The notes beneath the pieces are model-generated. The model had not been told where the DNA came from. It ran no database searches and saw only the letters and a list, made by a program, of their open reading frames with translations. The position numbers and the translations under genes are program-made. From assembly GCA_910587165.1 (NCBI GenBank), contig CAJUKP010000006.1, forward strand, positions 72,796 through 136,795: a stretch of DNA of 64,000 bases. Direction: 5' to 3'. The stretch comes from an uncultured Duncaniella sp. (GTDB lineage Bacteria > Bacteroidota > Bacteroidia > Bacteroidales > Muribaculaceae). How positions within the stretch are numbered: the stretch's first letter is position 1; the number at the start of each line of letters is the position of its first letter. Below are positions 42,988 through 50,812 of this stretch, piece after piece.

Positions 42988-43737
42988 ATGGTAACAGATT
43001 ATTTCAAGAACCGATACAGCATACGTGCATATAACCCTGACAGGGAGGTGAGCGGAGAACTTATCAATTCGCTGCTCGACAAGGCCATCCACGCCCCCAA
43101 CACGGGAAATATGCAGACCTACAGCGTTATCGTCACCCGCGACCCCGAACAGATAGCACATCTGGCACCAAGCCATTTCAACCAGCCCGCCATCCGTGGA
43201 GCGAAAGCAGTGCTCACTTTCTGTCTCGACTTCAACAGATTCAATGCCTGGTGCCGCATAAATGGCACAGAGCCGGGTCTTGACAACCTTCAGGGCTTCG
43301 TATGGGGAGTGATCGACACTGCCATTTTCGCCCAGCAGTTCTGCACCGTGGCCGAGATGGAAGGGCTCGGGACCTGCTACCTCGGAACCACTACTTATAA
43401 TGCAGGACAGATTGCCGAAACATTACGCTTGCCCAAAGAGGTTGTCCCGGTGATAACTGTCACGGTAGGCTATCCCGCCGAGCAGCCGGGAGTGCAGCCA
43501 CGCCTGCCATTGAGCGCAGTGGTGCACACAGAGTTCTACGAAGAACCGGACGAGGCCGGAATCCGTGATATCTATGCCGAGGAGGAAGCACTTGAATCCA
43601 ACCGCAGATTCGTCGCCGAGAACGGCAAGGACAGTCTCGCCGCAGTCTTCGCCGAGGTAAGATATCCGAGGAGTGCCAATGAGCAATTCTCACGCGTCTA
43701 CAAGGAATTTCTAAAAAATCAGGGTATAGGAATATAA
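42988..43737 (+). CDS. Nitroreductase-family NAD(P)H flavin oxidoreductase
   Basis: The N-terminus (YFKNRYSIRAYNPDREVSGEL) and APNTGNMQTYSVIV, followed by GVIDTAIFAQQF and GLGTCYLGTTTY, match the FMN-dependent nitroreductase fold. The substrate is unknown. The length (249 aa) includes an extra C-terminal helix region after residue 190. A TetR-type regulator gene follows within 46 bases and may or may not control it; each has its own promoter. Confidence 0.9.
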   Translation: MVTDYFKNRYSIRAYNPDREVSGELINSLLDKAIHAPNTGNMQTYSVIVTRDPEQIAHLAPSHFNQPAIRGAKAVLTFCLDFNRFNAWCRINGTEPGLDNLQGFVWGVIDTAIFAQQFCTVAEMEGLGTCYLGTTTYNAGQIAETLRLPKEVVPVITVTVGYPAEQPGVQPRLPLSAVVHTEFYEEPDEAGIRDIYAEEEALESNRRFVAENGKDSLAAVFAEVRYPRSANEQFSRVYKEFLKNQGIGI

Positions 43738-43754
43738 TTTGCGGGGATTTTTCG

Positions 43755-43762
43755 TAACTTTG
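43755..43762 (+). promoter_or_regulatory. -7 box for the TetR gene; decides its start
   Basis: TAACTTTG lies 21 bases before the ATG at 43784 and inside the longest frame (from 43739), so the later start is taken. Confidence 0.5.
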
Positions 43763-43783
43763 CACTCCAAACCATATCTGCCA

Positions 43784-44386
43784 ATGACCTCAATAGCAGC
43801 AAAAACTCGCGAGAGGCTTCTTGACGTAGCGCGCCAACTGTTTGTCAGCAACGGCGTTGAGCGCACAACGATGAATGATATCGCCACCGCTTCCGACAAG
43901 GGGCGGCGCACTATCTACACCTATTTCAAAAACAAGAAGGAAATCTATGATGCAGTCATTGAGCGCGAGGCCGACGGAATCGTGAGCCGCCTCAAAGATG
44001 TGGTGGAGAGCGACCTCGCTCCCATCGACAAGCTCCGCAAGTTCATAAAAGCACGTTTCGAGATTGTTGATGACACCATATCGTCATCATCGACCACAAG
44101 TCAGCTCATATCATACATAACCTTTGATTACAAACGGCTTGAACGCATACGCCACATGGCCGTGCAGAAAGAGCGGGAGCTTTTCAGACTCATACTCGAC
44201 AACGGAGTCCTCGACGGCACATTCGATGCCGGAGCGGCAGCAAATCTTCAGCCGGTGTACCAGATGATATTCCAGGGCGTAGACCTTTGCCGGCTGAGGA
44301 ACTCTTATGAATCGGTAGGAGTCAACCCCGACACCATCTGTGACGAAGTGACTGAATTCATCTTATCACGTCTTGTCAAAAACTGA
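43784..44386 (+). CDS. TetR-family transcriptional regulator
   Basis: The N-terminal helix-turn-helix (TRERLLDVARQLFVSNGVERTTMNDIA without a break, then KGRRTIYTYFKNKKEIYDAV) is that of TetR repressors; the C-terminal ~140 residues form a helical ligand domain. The start MTSIAAKTRERLL is chosen because of the -7 box at 43755. fabG begins 37 bases downstream. Control of fatty-acid synthesis by this protein is a guess from position only. Confidence 0.9.
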   Translation: MTSIAAKTRERLLDVARQLFVSNGVERTTMNDIATASDKGRRTIYTYFKNKKEIYDAVIEREADGIVSRLKDVVESDLAPIDKLRKFIKARFEIVDDTISSSSTTSQLISYITFDYKRLERIRHMAVQKERELFRLILDNGVLDGTFDAGAAANLQPVYQMIFQGVDLCRLRNSYESVGVNPDTICDEVTEFILSRLVKN

Positions 44387-44423
44387 ACTCATATTTCAAC
44401 AAAATAATCATAATCAAACCTAT

Positions 44424-45170
44424 ATGAAATTACTCGAAGGAAAAGTTGCCCTCATCACCGGCGCCGCCCGTGGCATCGGCAAGAGCATTGCAATGAAATT
44501 CGCCTCTGAAGGCGCCGATATAGCATTCACCGACCTCAACCGCGACGAGAATATGGAAGCCACCGAGAAAGAGCTCGAGGCACTCGGCGTCAAGGCCAAA
44601 GGCTATGCGTCAAATGCCGCTGATTTCGCCCAGACCGAAGAGGTTGTGGGCAAGATCAAGGAAGACTTCGGCCATATCGACATCCTGGTCAACAACGCAG
44701 GAATCACCAAGGATGGCCTGATGATGAGAATGAGCGAGGCACAGTGGGATGCAGTGATCGCTGTCAACCTCAAGAGCGCCTTCAACTTCATCCACGCCGT
44801 GCTCCCCATCATGATGCGTCAGCGCAGCGGCTCGATCATCAATATGGCCTCCGTCGTTGGTGTTCACGGCAATGCCGGACAATCCAACTACGCCGCATCA
44901 AAGGCCGGCCTCATCGCCCTCGCCAAGTCAATCGCACAGGAAGTCGGCTCACGCGGCATCCGTGCCAATGCCATCGCTCCCGGTTTCATCGAGACTGCCA
45001 TGACTGCCGCCCTTCCCGACGACGTGCGCAAGGAGTGGGCCCTCAAGATACCCCTGCGTCGTGCAGGACAGGTGGAGGATATCGCCAACGTGGCCACATT
45101 CCTCGCATCCGATATGTCATCATACGTCAGCGGCCAGGTGATCCAGGTCGACGGCGGTATGAATATGTAA
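44424..45170 (+). CDS. fabG: 3-oxoacyl-[acyl-carrier-protein] reductase
   Basis: A 248-residue short-chain dehydrogenase with TGAARGIG (12-19), NNAG (90-93) and the catalytic S143, Y156 and K160 (NYAASKAG), and an ending SSYVSGQVIQVDGGMNM typical of FabG. It reduces 3-oxoacyl-ACP with NADPH in fatty-acid elongation. The longest frame starts inside the TetR gene at 44373; MKLLEGKVALITG at 44424 is the normal start. A strong hairpin follows. Confidence 0.93.
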   Translation: MKLLEGKVALITGAARGIGKSIAMKFASEGADIAFTDLNRDENMEATEKELEALGVKAKGYASNAADFAQTEEVVGKIKEDFGHIDILVNNAGITKDGLMMRMSEAQWDAVIAVNLKSAFNFIHAVLPIMMRQRSGSIINMASVVGVHGNAGQSNYAASKAGLIALAKSIAQEVGSRGIRANAIAPGFIETAMTAALPDDVRKEWALKIPLRRAGQVEDIANVATFLASDMSSYVSGQVIQVDGGMNM

Positions 45171-45188
45171 ATTCAACCCTCACATAAA

Positions 45189-45229
45189 TTGGCAACCGGC
45201 GGAAGCAGACGAAAACCGCCGGTTGCCAA
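45189..45229 (+). terminator. Terminator-like hairpin after fabG
   Basis: A perfect 14-bp inverted repeat: TTGGCAACCGGCGG (45189-45202) and CCGCCGGTTGCCAA (45216-45229), with a 13-base loop. The following bases (TATCAATTCTG) are only mildly T-rich. Confidence 0.7.
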
Positions 45230-45249
45230 TATCAATTCTGAACATCTAA

Positions 45250-45843
45250 GTGCTCACATACAACACCGGCAAACCACGCCTCATCCTCCCGGAATACGGG
45301 CGCAACATACAGCAGATGGTTGACCATTGCCTCACCATCGAGGACCGTGACGAGCGCACACGCTGCGCCCACACCATTGTCGCCGCCATGCTCAAACTCT
45401 TTCCAAAGATCAAGGAACAGGAAAACTATCAGCAGAAACTCTGGGACCATCTCGCCATCATGAGTGGATTCAGGCTCGACATCGACGCCCCTGTGGAAAT
45501 GATCAGCTCCGACCCCCACGACTCCAAGCCTGAACGCGTACCATACTCAGGCCACCATATCCGCTTCCGTCACTACGGCAAGGACATTGAGCTGATGATA
45601 GCCCGGATAATCGCGATGCCAGAAGGATCAGAGCGCGATGAGCTCACACTTCTTGTGGCCAACCACATGAAGAAACTCCTCCTGACGGTATCAAAAGACG
45701 GTGTGGAGGATGAGAAGATATTCCGCGATCTCGCCGACTATTCACATGGAGAGATACGTCTTGACCCACAGTCGACACATCTCCATGATTTCCAGATCAT
45801 AGCGCCTGTGGCACAGGGTAAAAAGAAAAAGAAAAAACACTGA
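45250..45843 (+). CDS. DUF4290 protein (197 aa)
   Basis: The family start YNTGKPRLILPEYGRNIQQMVDHCLTI fits DUF4290, a Bacteroidetes-specific family of unknown function. It is soluble and helical, and ends in a run of lysines (KKKKKKH). The only suitable start is a GTG at 45250, 20 bases after the fabG hairpin. rimM follows after 11 bases. Position before rimM hints at a translation-related role, without proof. Confidence 0.88.
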   Translation: MLTYNTGKPRLILPEYGRNIQQMVDHCLTIEDRDERTRCAHTIVAAMLKLFPKIKEQENYQQKLWDHLAIMSGFRLDIDAPVEMISSDPHDSKPERVPYSGHHIRFRHYGKDIELMIARIIAMPEGSERDELTLLVANHMKKLLLTVSKDGVEDEKIFRDLADYSHGEIRLDPQSTHLHDFQIIAPVAQGKKKKKKH

Positions 45844-45854
45844 GGGAACGGATC

Positions 45855-46388
45855 ATGATCAGAAAGGAAGAAATCTCCGAAGCAGGACGGTTCAACAAAC
45901 CTCATGGAATCAAAGGTGAGATCTCAGCCACGCTCGATGTGGATGCCGATCTCAGCGAGGTCAAATGCATCATTGTGGATATCGAGGGGATATTCGTGCC
46001 GTTTTTCGCCACATCGGTCCGGCCAAAGACAGCCGACACCGATCTCGTGACACTCGAAGGCGTGGATTCGGAGGAAAAAGCGAGACAATTCGCCGGACGC
46101 CCCTTCTATCTGCTGAAGACCGACATACCGGAGGATGATGTGGATTTCTCCGACGGATTCTATGCTTCAGATCTTATCGGGTTCACAATTACAGACAGTG
46201 TGTCGGGAACCATCGGCACCATCAGTGATGTCAACGACCGCACCGACAACGTGCTGTTCATTGTCACATCCCCCTCCGGACGCGAGATTCTTCTGCCTGT
46301 GGCTGACGAGTTCATCGACAGTGTAGATCCCGACTCAAGAACAGTGGAGACCTCATATCCCTCAGAAATACTCGAACTCAACAAATAG
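45855..46388 (+). CDS. rimM: Ribosome maturation factor RimM
   Basis: The N-terminal barrel shows RFNKPHGIKGEISATLDVD, and the C-terminal PRC-like barrel DLIGFTITDSVSGTIGTISDV and EILLPVADEFI. RimM assists 30S head assembly (16S 3' domain with S19). The length (177 aa) is standard. It lies in a row of closely packed genes from DUF4290 to the OmpA-like protein. Confidence 0.95.
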   Translation: MIRKEEISEAGRFNKPHGIKGEISATLDVDADLSEVKCIIVDIEGIFVPFFATSVRPKTADTDLVTLEGVDSEEKARQFAGRPFYLLKTDIPEDDVDFSDGFYASDLIGFTITDSVSGTIGTISDVNDRTDNVLFIVTSPSGREILLPVADEFIDSVDPDSRTVETSYPSEILELNK

Positions 46389-46396
46389 GCATTGAA

Positions 46397-46711
46397 ATGG
46401 CAGAATATGACGAGAAAGCGGCTGTGAAAGCCATGCGCACAGCCATAAGCGAGGAATCATCGGCAATGTATCCCGACGATGAGCTGCTCAACATAATAGA
46501 CATCATCTGGGATTGGTATGACGACAACGGACTGCTCGACATTGACTCCGAGGCCGACGACGAGGACACCAATGTCGGAGAACTTACAACCCATGTGCGC
46601 CGGATGCTTGCCAAGGACAAGCAGTCGCCTGTCCGCCCCCAGGATGTCGAACCCCTCGTGGCCGCCGAACTGGCCTACGAGCAGAGCCTTGACACTTTAA
46701 ACGATCTCTGA
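46397..46711 (+). CDS. Small acidic hypothetical protein (104 aa)
   Basis: No function is known to me. The protein is soluble, helical and strongly acidic (IIDIIWDWYDDNGLLDIDSEADDED in the middle, 35-60 region). It is 8 bases after rimM and 2 bases before the OmpA-like gene, so it is translated within that operon. Its reading frame is well filled and shows the same codon style as neighbours. Confidence 0.7.
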   Translation: MAEYDEKAAVKAMRTAISEESSAMYPDDELLNIIDIIWDWYDDNGLLDIDSEADDEDTNVGELTTHVRRMLAKDKQSPVRPQDVEPLVAAELAYEQSLDTLNDL

Positions 46712-46713
46712 AT

Positions 46714-47349
46714 ATGACCCGAATCCTTCTCTCCATCGCATTCATGCTTGCTGTCATCATAGGCAGCAGCGCGAAAGGGAAATACACCGACCCCTACAAG
46801 GGATATGAGGAATCCGCCTTCATGGATATGGACCTTGACCAGAATATCCTCACCCCGGCAGTAGGCGACAACGAACACGCTGCAATCCGCAGATACATGA
46901 CCCGGCTTGGCGACAATCTCGCCAAGAAAGGGTATATCGTCGATTTAAGCCGTGAGGATGAGGTTGTGGTAGTCACCGTCCCCACCGACGACCTCTTTCT
47001 CCCCAACGACACACTCCTCATGCCCTCCGGGCTATCGAGACTGACCCCGATCGTGAGTCTTCTCAAAGATCCCGAGATGTTCAAGCTTGTATATACGGTC
47101 AATACCGACAATACAGGATCAAGACAGTACAATCTCTGGCTCTCACACGAACGGAACAACTCGATCTACGATTGGCTGCTCAAGCAAGTGAGCGAGGATC
47201 TCATAGTGATACCCTTCGAGATGGGCGATCAGGAGCCGGTGGAGAAAAACGATTCACGGGCCGGACGCGCAGCCAACCGCAGGGTGGAATTCTATCTCAT
47301 TCCCGGACCTAAAATGATCACACAGGCCCATAAAGGCCTTCTGAAATAA
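46714..47349 (+). CDS. OmpA-family C-terminal-like periplasmic protein (211 aa)
   Basis: A signal peptide (about 1-20, ending GSSAKG) precedes a domain with the OmpA/MotB layout: VVVVTVPTDDLFLPNDTLLMPSG as the FxxD/N-type strand, LSHERNNSIYDWLLKQ as the conserved helix, and SRAGRAANRRVEFYLIP as the peptidoglycan-binding NRRVEF motif. It should bind diaminopimelate in the cell wall. It follows the acidic 104-residue gene by 2 bases; proS starts 40 bases later. Confidence 0.85.
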   Translation: MTRILLSIAFMLAVIIGSSAKGKYTDPYKGYEESAFMDMDLDQNILTPAVGDNEHAAIRRYMTRLGDNLAKKGYIVDLSREDEVVVVTVPTDDLFLPNDTLLMPSGLSRLTPIVSLLKDPEMFKLVYTVNTDNTGSRQYNLWLSHERNNSIYDWLLKQVSEDLIVIPFEMGDQEPVEKNDSRAGRAANRRVEFYLIPGPKMITQAHKGLLK

Positions 47350-47389
47350 AACACTGTCACAGAAAACAAAAAAACTTCATACGTAAGCA

Positions 47390-48871
47390 ATGGCTAAAGA
47401 ACTGAAAGACCTCACTAAACGCAGCGAGAATTACTCGCAGTGGTACAATGACCTTGTTGTTAAAGCTGATCTCGCCGAACAGTCGGCAGTACGCGGTTGC
47501 ATGGTGATAAAGCCCTACGGCTATGCCATCTGGGAGAAGATGCAGCACGAACTGGACCGTATGTTCAAGGAAACAGGCCACCAGAATGCCTATTTCCCCC
47601 TGCTGATACCCAAGTCGTTCCTCTCACGCGAAGCCGACCATGTCGAGGGATTCGCCAAGGAATGTGCGGTCGTGACACACTACCGACTCAAAAATGCAGA
47701 GGACGGAAGCGGTGTGGTGGTCGATCCCGCAGCCAGACTTGAAGAGGAACTCATAATACGTCCCACATCGGAAACTATCATCTGGAACACATACCGCAAC
47801 TGGATACATTCCTACCGCGATCTGCCCATACTCATCAACCAGTGGGCCAACGTGATGCGTTGGGAAATGAGAACAAGAATGTTCCTCCGCACCGCCGAAT
47901 TCCTCTGGCAGGAAGGACACACCGCCCATGCCACCGAACAGGAAGCATGGGAAGAGGCCCGCAAGATGCTTGACGTATACGCCGACTTCGCCGAGAACTT
48001 CATGGCCGTTCCGGTCATAAAAGGTGTGAAGAGCGCCAACGAACGTTTCGCCGGTGCCATCGAGACCCTCTGTATCGAAGCCATGATGCAGGATGGCAAA
48101 GCCCTCCAGGCCGGAACATCCCACTTCCTCGGACAGAACTTCGCCAAGGCATTTGATGTGACATACGTCAACAAAGACAACAAGCCCGAATACGTCTGGG
48201 CTACATCATGGGGCGTTTCCACCCGACTGATGGGCGCACTCATCATGACCCACTCAGACGACAACGGTCTCGTTCTCCCTCCCCATCTCGCTCCCATACA
48301 GGTTGTGATTGTCCCCATCTACAAGAACGATGCACAGAAGGAAGAGATCGCTGCCGCTGTCAATCCCATCGTCGACGAGCTCCGTCGCCTGGGTGTGAGC
48401 GTCAAGTTTGACGATGCCGACAACAAGCGCCCCGGATTCAAATTTGCCGATTATGAGCTCAAGGGCGTACCCGTGCGTCTTGCCATAGGTGCAAGGGATA
48501 TTGAAAACGGCACTGTAGAGGTGATGCGCCGTGATACTCTTGAGAAGCACGTGGCACCCCTCGAAGGCATCGCGGAGTATTGCAAGAATCTTCTCGAGGA
48601 AATCCAGGCCAATATCTATCAGAAAGCCCTCGCCCACCGTGCCGGTCTGACACGTGAGGTAGACACCTACGACGAATTCAAGAAAGAGATCGAGAAGGGC
48701 GGATTCATCCTCGCACATTGGGACGGAACCCCCGAGACCGAAGAGAAGATCAAAGAAGAGACAAAAGCCACTATACGCTGCATCCCGTTCGACGGAGACA
48801 AGACCCCCGGTGTCTGCATGGTGACAGGCAAGCCCTCGGCCCAGCGTGTAATCTTTGCAAGAAACTATTGA
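47390..48871 (+). CDS. proS: Prolyl-tRNA synthetase (eukaryote/archaeon-like type)
   Basis: The 493-residue class II synthetase has LTKRSENYSQWYNDLVVKADL at the start, RPTSETIIWNTYRNWI, MRWEMRTRMFLRTAEFLWQEGHTAH and a zinc-less C-terminal end with a terminal aromatic residue (ARNY), as in the type 3 enzymes without the editing INS domain. It charges tRNA-Pro. An HU gene begins 2 bases after its stop, followed by a strongly Pro-rich protein. Confidence 0.96.
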   Translation: MAKELKDLTKRSENYSQWYNDLVVKADLAEQSAVRGCMVIKPYGYAIWEKMQHELDRMFKETGHQNAYFPLLIPKSFLSREADHVEGFAKECAVVTHYRLKNAEDGSGVVVDPAARLEEELIIRPTSETIIWNTYRNWIHSYRDLPILINQWANVMRWEMRTRMFLRTAEFLWQEGHTAHATEQEAWEEARKMLDVYADFAENFMAVPVIKGVKSANERFAGAIETLCIEAMMQDGKALQAGTSHFLGQNFAKAFDVTYVNKDNKPEYVWATSWGVSTRLMGALIMTHSDDNGLVLPPHLAPIQVVIVPIYKNDAQKEEIAAAVNPIVDELRRLGVSVKFDDADNKRPGFKFADYELKGVPVRLAIGARDIENGTVEVMRRDTLEKHVAPLEGIAEYCKNLLEEIQANIYQKALAHRAGLTREVDTYDEFKKEIEKGGFILAHWDGTPETEEKIKEETKATIRCIPFDGDKTPGVCMVTGKPSAQRVIFARNY

Positions 48872-48873
48872 TC

Positions 48874-49149
48874 ATGGATGCCAAGACCTTCAACTCCCGT
48901 CTCTCCAAGACCCTTGGTTGCGAGCCGGCTGAAGCCGCTAAGCTCATCGAGGGACTTGGGAGTGTCTTTGCCAGGGAGGCCGCCGATCTCAATTCGGTGG
49001 CTATCCCCGGATTCGGCACATTCGTCACCACGAAGACCGACGAAGAAATCGTCACTGACGAGGCCACAGGAGAGCGCACTCTCACCCCTCCGGCGATCAC
49101 CTTAGGCTTTCAGACAAGTGTTGTCCTACGTAAAAAACTCGCAAAATGA
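48874..49149 (+). CDS. HU-family DNA-binding protein (91 aa)
   Basis: The protein has the HU/IHF fold: a helical dimer part (FNSRLSKTLGCEPAEAAKLI), VAIPGFGTFVTTKTDE as the beta arm base and ITLGFQTSVVLRKKL at the end. The arm (residues 55-72) is short and acidic (EEIVTDEATGER) compared with normal HU, so DNA bending may be weak. It starts 2 bases after proS and overlaps the next gene, another HU-domain protein, by 4 bases, which suggests the two form a heteromer. Confidence 0.85.
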   Translation: MDAKTFNSRLSKTLGCEPAEAAKLIEGLGSVFAREAADLNSVAIPGFGTFVTTKTDEEIVTDEATGERTLTPPAITLGFQTSVVLRKKLAK

Positions 49150-50486
49150 ACCGCAAGATACCTATTCACGAACTGGCAGAACAGGTGGCTGAAGCCTGCT
49201 CGATAAGCAAGGAGGCAGCCGAGGCATTCATCCGCAGTTTCTTTGATCTTGTGGCTGAATGTGTCACATCCGGCGAAGTGGTCAAGGTGAAAGGGATAGG
49301 CGTTTTCGCCGCTTCGGGCAAAGCCGACAATCCTGTTGAATTTACCCCCGACAAATCCCTGGCCGATACCATAAACGCACCCTTTGCCCTATTCGAGCCC
49401 GAGCCGCTCACAGCATCCGTGACTCCGGAAGCGCTGGAAGAGGCCGGCCGTATTGCCGAAGAAGAGGTCAACGTCAGTATCCCGGAACAGGACGCACAGC
49501 CTGAAGAAATTGCTGAGATTGAGACTGAGACTGAGCCGGACACCGGGCAGGAAACAGAGTCTGTTGAAAGCACCGCACCTGTGACCACACCTGTTACGGC
49601 GCCATCAGCTCAGGTTGAGACTGAGGCGGAGGAAGAGGTGGAGGATAAACCGGCCGTGAGTGTGGCAGAGCCTGTCGCAGAAGTCGAAATCCCGCGACAG
49701 ACCGAACCGGAACCTGAGCCAGAACCTGAGCCGGAACCCGAACCTGCACCAGAACCAACACCCGAGCCAACACCCGAGCCCGAACCAATTGCGGAGCCAA
49801 AACCGGAGCCAAAACCGGAGCCGAAACCTGTTGCAGCAACACCCGTTGTGAAACCTACGCCACAGGTGCTCACCCCTCCGGTGTTCATCGAGGAAGATCC
49901 CGAGGAACCCGTAGAAACCGGTGAGCGGGAATCAGGAGGCCTTGGTTTCGGATGGGGCTTCCTATTCGGAATGCTTGCCGGACTTGCACTCGGTGCCTGT
50001 GGAGTATATTTCGCCATTAACTACCTTTTCCCCATGCCTACCCGTGGCGGAGAAGAACAGATCGAGACCATCGAAGCCATCGAGGTTCAAGCCGACTCTA
50101 TCGCCGCGGCTATCGTGCCTGTGGCCGACAGTGTAGTCATGGCTGATACGGTGGCAACCCCGAAGGCCGTGGCTGAAAATAAGGCTCCCGCACCCGCCGG
50201 TCAGCCGGCCGTCCAGACCGCTCCAAAGCCTGAAGTGGTGAAAGACAAGATCAAAGCCGGATATCTCATCCACGAAATGGCGAAAAAGCATTATGGCAGC
50301 AAAGCTTTCTGGGTTTACATCTACGAGGAGAACAAATCAAAGATCGGAAATCCCAACAAACTTCAGGCCGGACTCGAACTCGTGATCCCGCCTGCTGAAA
50401 AATATGGGATCAATGCATCTGATCCTTCGAGTGTGAAGACAGCCAACGAAAAGGCCGCCAGAATCCTGGCCAAGTATCCCCGCTGA
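49146..50486 (+). CDS. HU-domain, Pro/Glu linker, transmembrane and LysM-like fusion protein (446 aa)
   Basis: Residues 1-85 are an HU-like DNA-binding domain (KIPIHELAEQVAEACSISKE, VVKVKGIGVFAA). Residues 100-260 are acidic and then Pro-Glu/Pro-Lys repeats (187-228). One membrane helix lies at 265-295 (GFGWGFLFGMLAGLALGACG). After a periplasmic linker, residues 370-418 resemble a LysM domain (GYLIHEMAKKHYGSKAFWVY, NPNKLQAGLELVIPP). With the N-terminus in the cytoplasm, this could connect DNA with peptidoglycan. Related HU fusions with SPOR or LysM ends exist in Bacteroidetes; function is unproven. A strong terminator follows. Confidence 0.85.
   Translation: MNRKIPIHELAEQVAEACSISKEAAEAFIRSFFDLVAECVTSGEVVKVKGIGVFAASGKADNPVEFTPDKSLADTINAPFALFEPEPLTASVTPEALEEAGRIAEEEVNVSIPEQDAQPEEIAEIETETEPDTGQETESVESTAPVTTPVTAPSAQVETEAEEEVEDKPAVSVAEPVAEVEIPRQTEPEPEPEPEPEPEPAPEPTPEPTPEPEPIAEPKPEPKPEPKPVAATPVVKPTPQVLTPPVFIEEDPEEPVETGERESGGLGFGWGFLFGMLAGLALGACGVYFAINYLFPMPTRGGEEQIETIEAIEVQADSIAAAIVPVADSVVMADTVATPKAVAENKAPAPAGQPAVQTAPKPEVVKDKIKAGYLIHEMAKKHYGSKAFWVYIYEENKSKIGNPNKLQAGLELVIPPAEKYGINASDPSSVKTANEKAARILAKYPR
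49720..49830 (+). repeat. Proline/glutamate codon repeats within the HU-LysM gene
   Basis: Short repeats of gaa/gag-cct/ccg/cca and aaa-ccg units encode EP, PTPEP and KPEP runs. They are an in-frame low-complexity linker, not an intergenic repeat. Confidence 0.8.
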
Positions 50487-50520
50487 CCGTCACTGAACAC
50501 CGGAATATGCGTAACAAATA

Positions 50521-50566
50521 CCACCGGGGGTGAGAGTCTCTTATACAAGGCTCTCACTCCCGGTGG
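50521..50566 (+). terminator. Strong hairpin terminator after the HU-LysM gene
   Basis: A 16-bp stem with one G-T wobble: 50521-50536 (CCACCGGGGGTGAGAG) with 50551-50566 (CTCTCACTCCCGGTGG). CTTTGTG follows. Confidence 0.8.
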
Positions 50567-50665
50567 CTTTGTGTGGTTAAAAAACTATGGCTGAATATAA
50601 TCAGTCATGGGCCGACCAAAAACAACATAGGATGTTCGGTTGTTTCATTTTTAACATTTGGTTAA

Positions 50666-50688
50666 TTTAACGCGATGTATGCGTTAAA
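50666..50688. promoter_or_regulatory. Inverted repeat upstream of the bat operon promoter (operator candidate)
   Basis: TTTAACGC (50666-50673), 7-base spacer, GCGTTAAA (50681-50688). A perfect 8-bp half-site palindrome about 70 bases before the -7 box, with no T run after it, so more like a protein-binding site than a terminator. Confidence 0.45.
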
Positions 50689-50756
50689 ATTAATGAACAC
50701 AACAAAAATAAAGGGAATTTTAACACACTTTTATCCCCCTTTAGATGTTGTTATTG

Positions 50757-50764
50757 TAATTTTG
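50757..50764 (+). promoter_or_regulatory. -7 box for the bat operon; decides moxR start
   Basis: TAATTTTG lies 48 bases before the ATG at 50813 and within the longest frame (from 50675), so the later ATG is the start. The -33 box is not clear. Confidence 0.55.
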
Positions 50765-50812
50765 TATTCCGTTTCAAAGCATACATTAACACATACACAC
50801 ATACCTCCAACT

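Larger units (their letters stand above)
50487..50812. other. 326-base gap before the bat operon
   Basis: It holds the HU-LysM terminator (50521-50566), an AT-rich part with an inverted repeat (50666-50688), and the -7 box of moxR (50757-50764). No gene is seen. Confidence 0.7.

Noticed and set aside
49720..49830. Short regular repeats that might look like a CRISPR array
   Set aside because: Units are 6-12 bases, have no spacers and are in frame, encoding EP/KP repeats.
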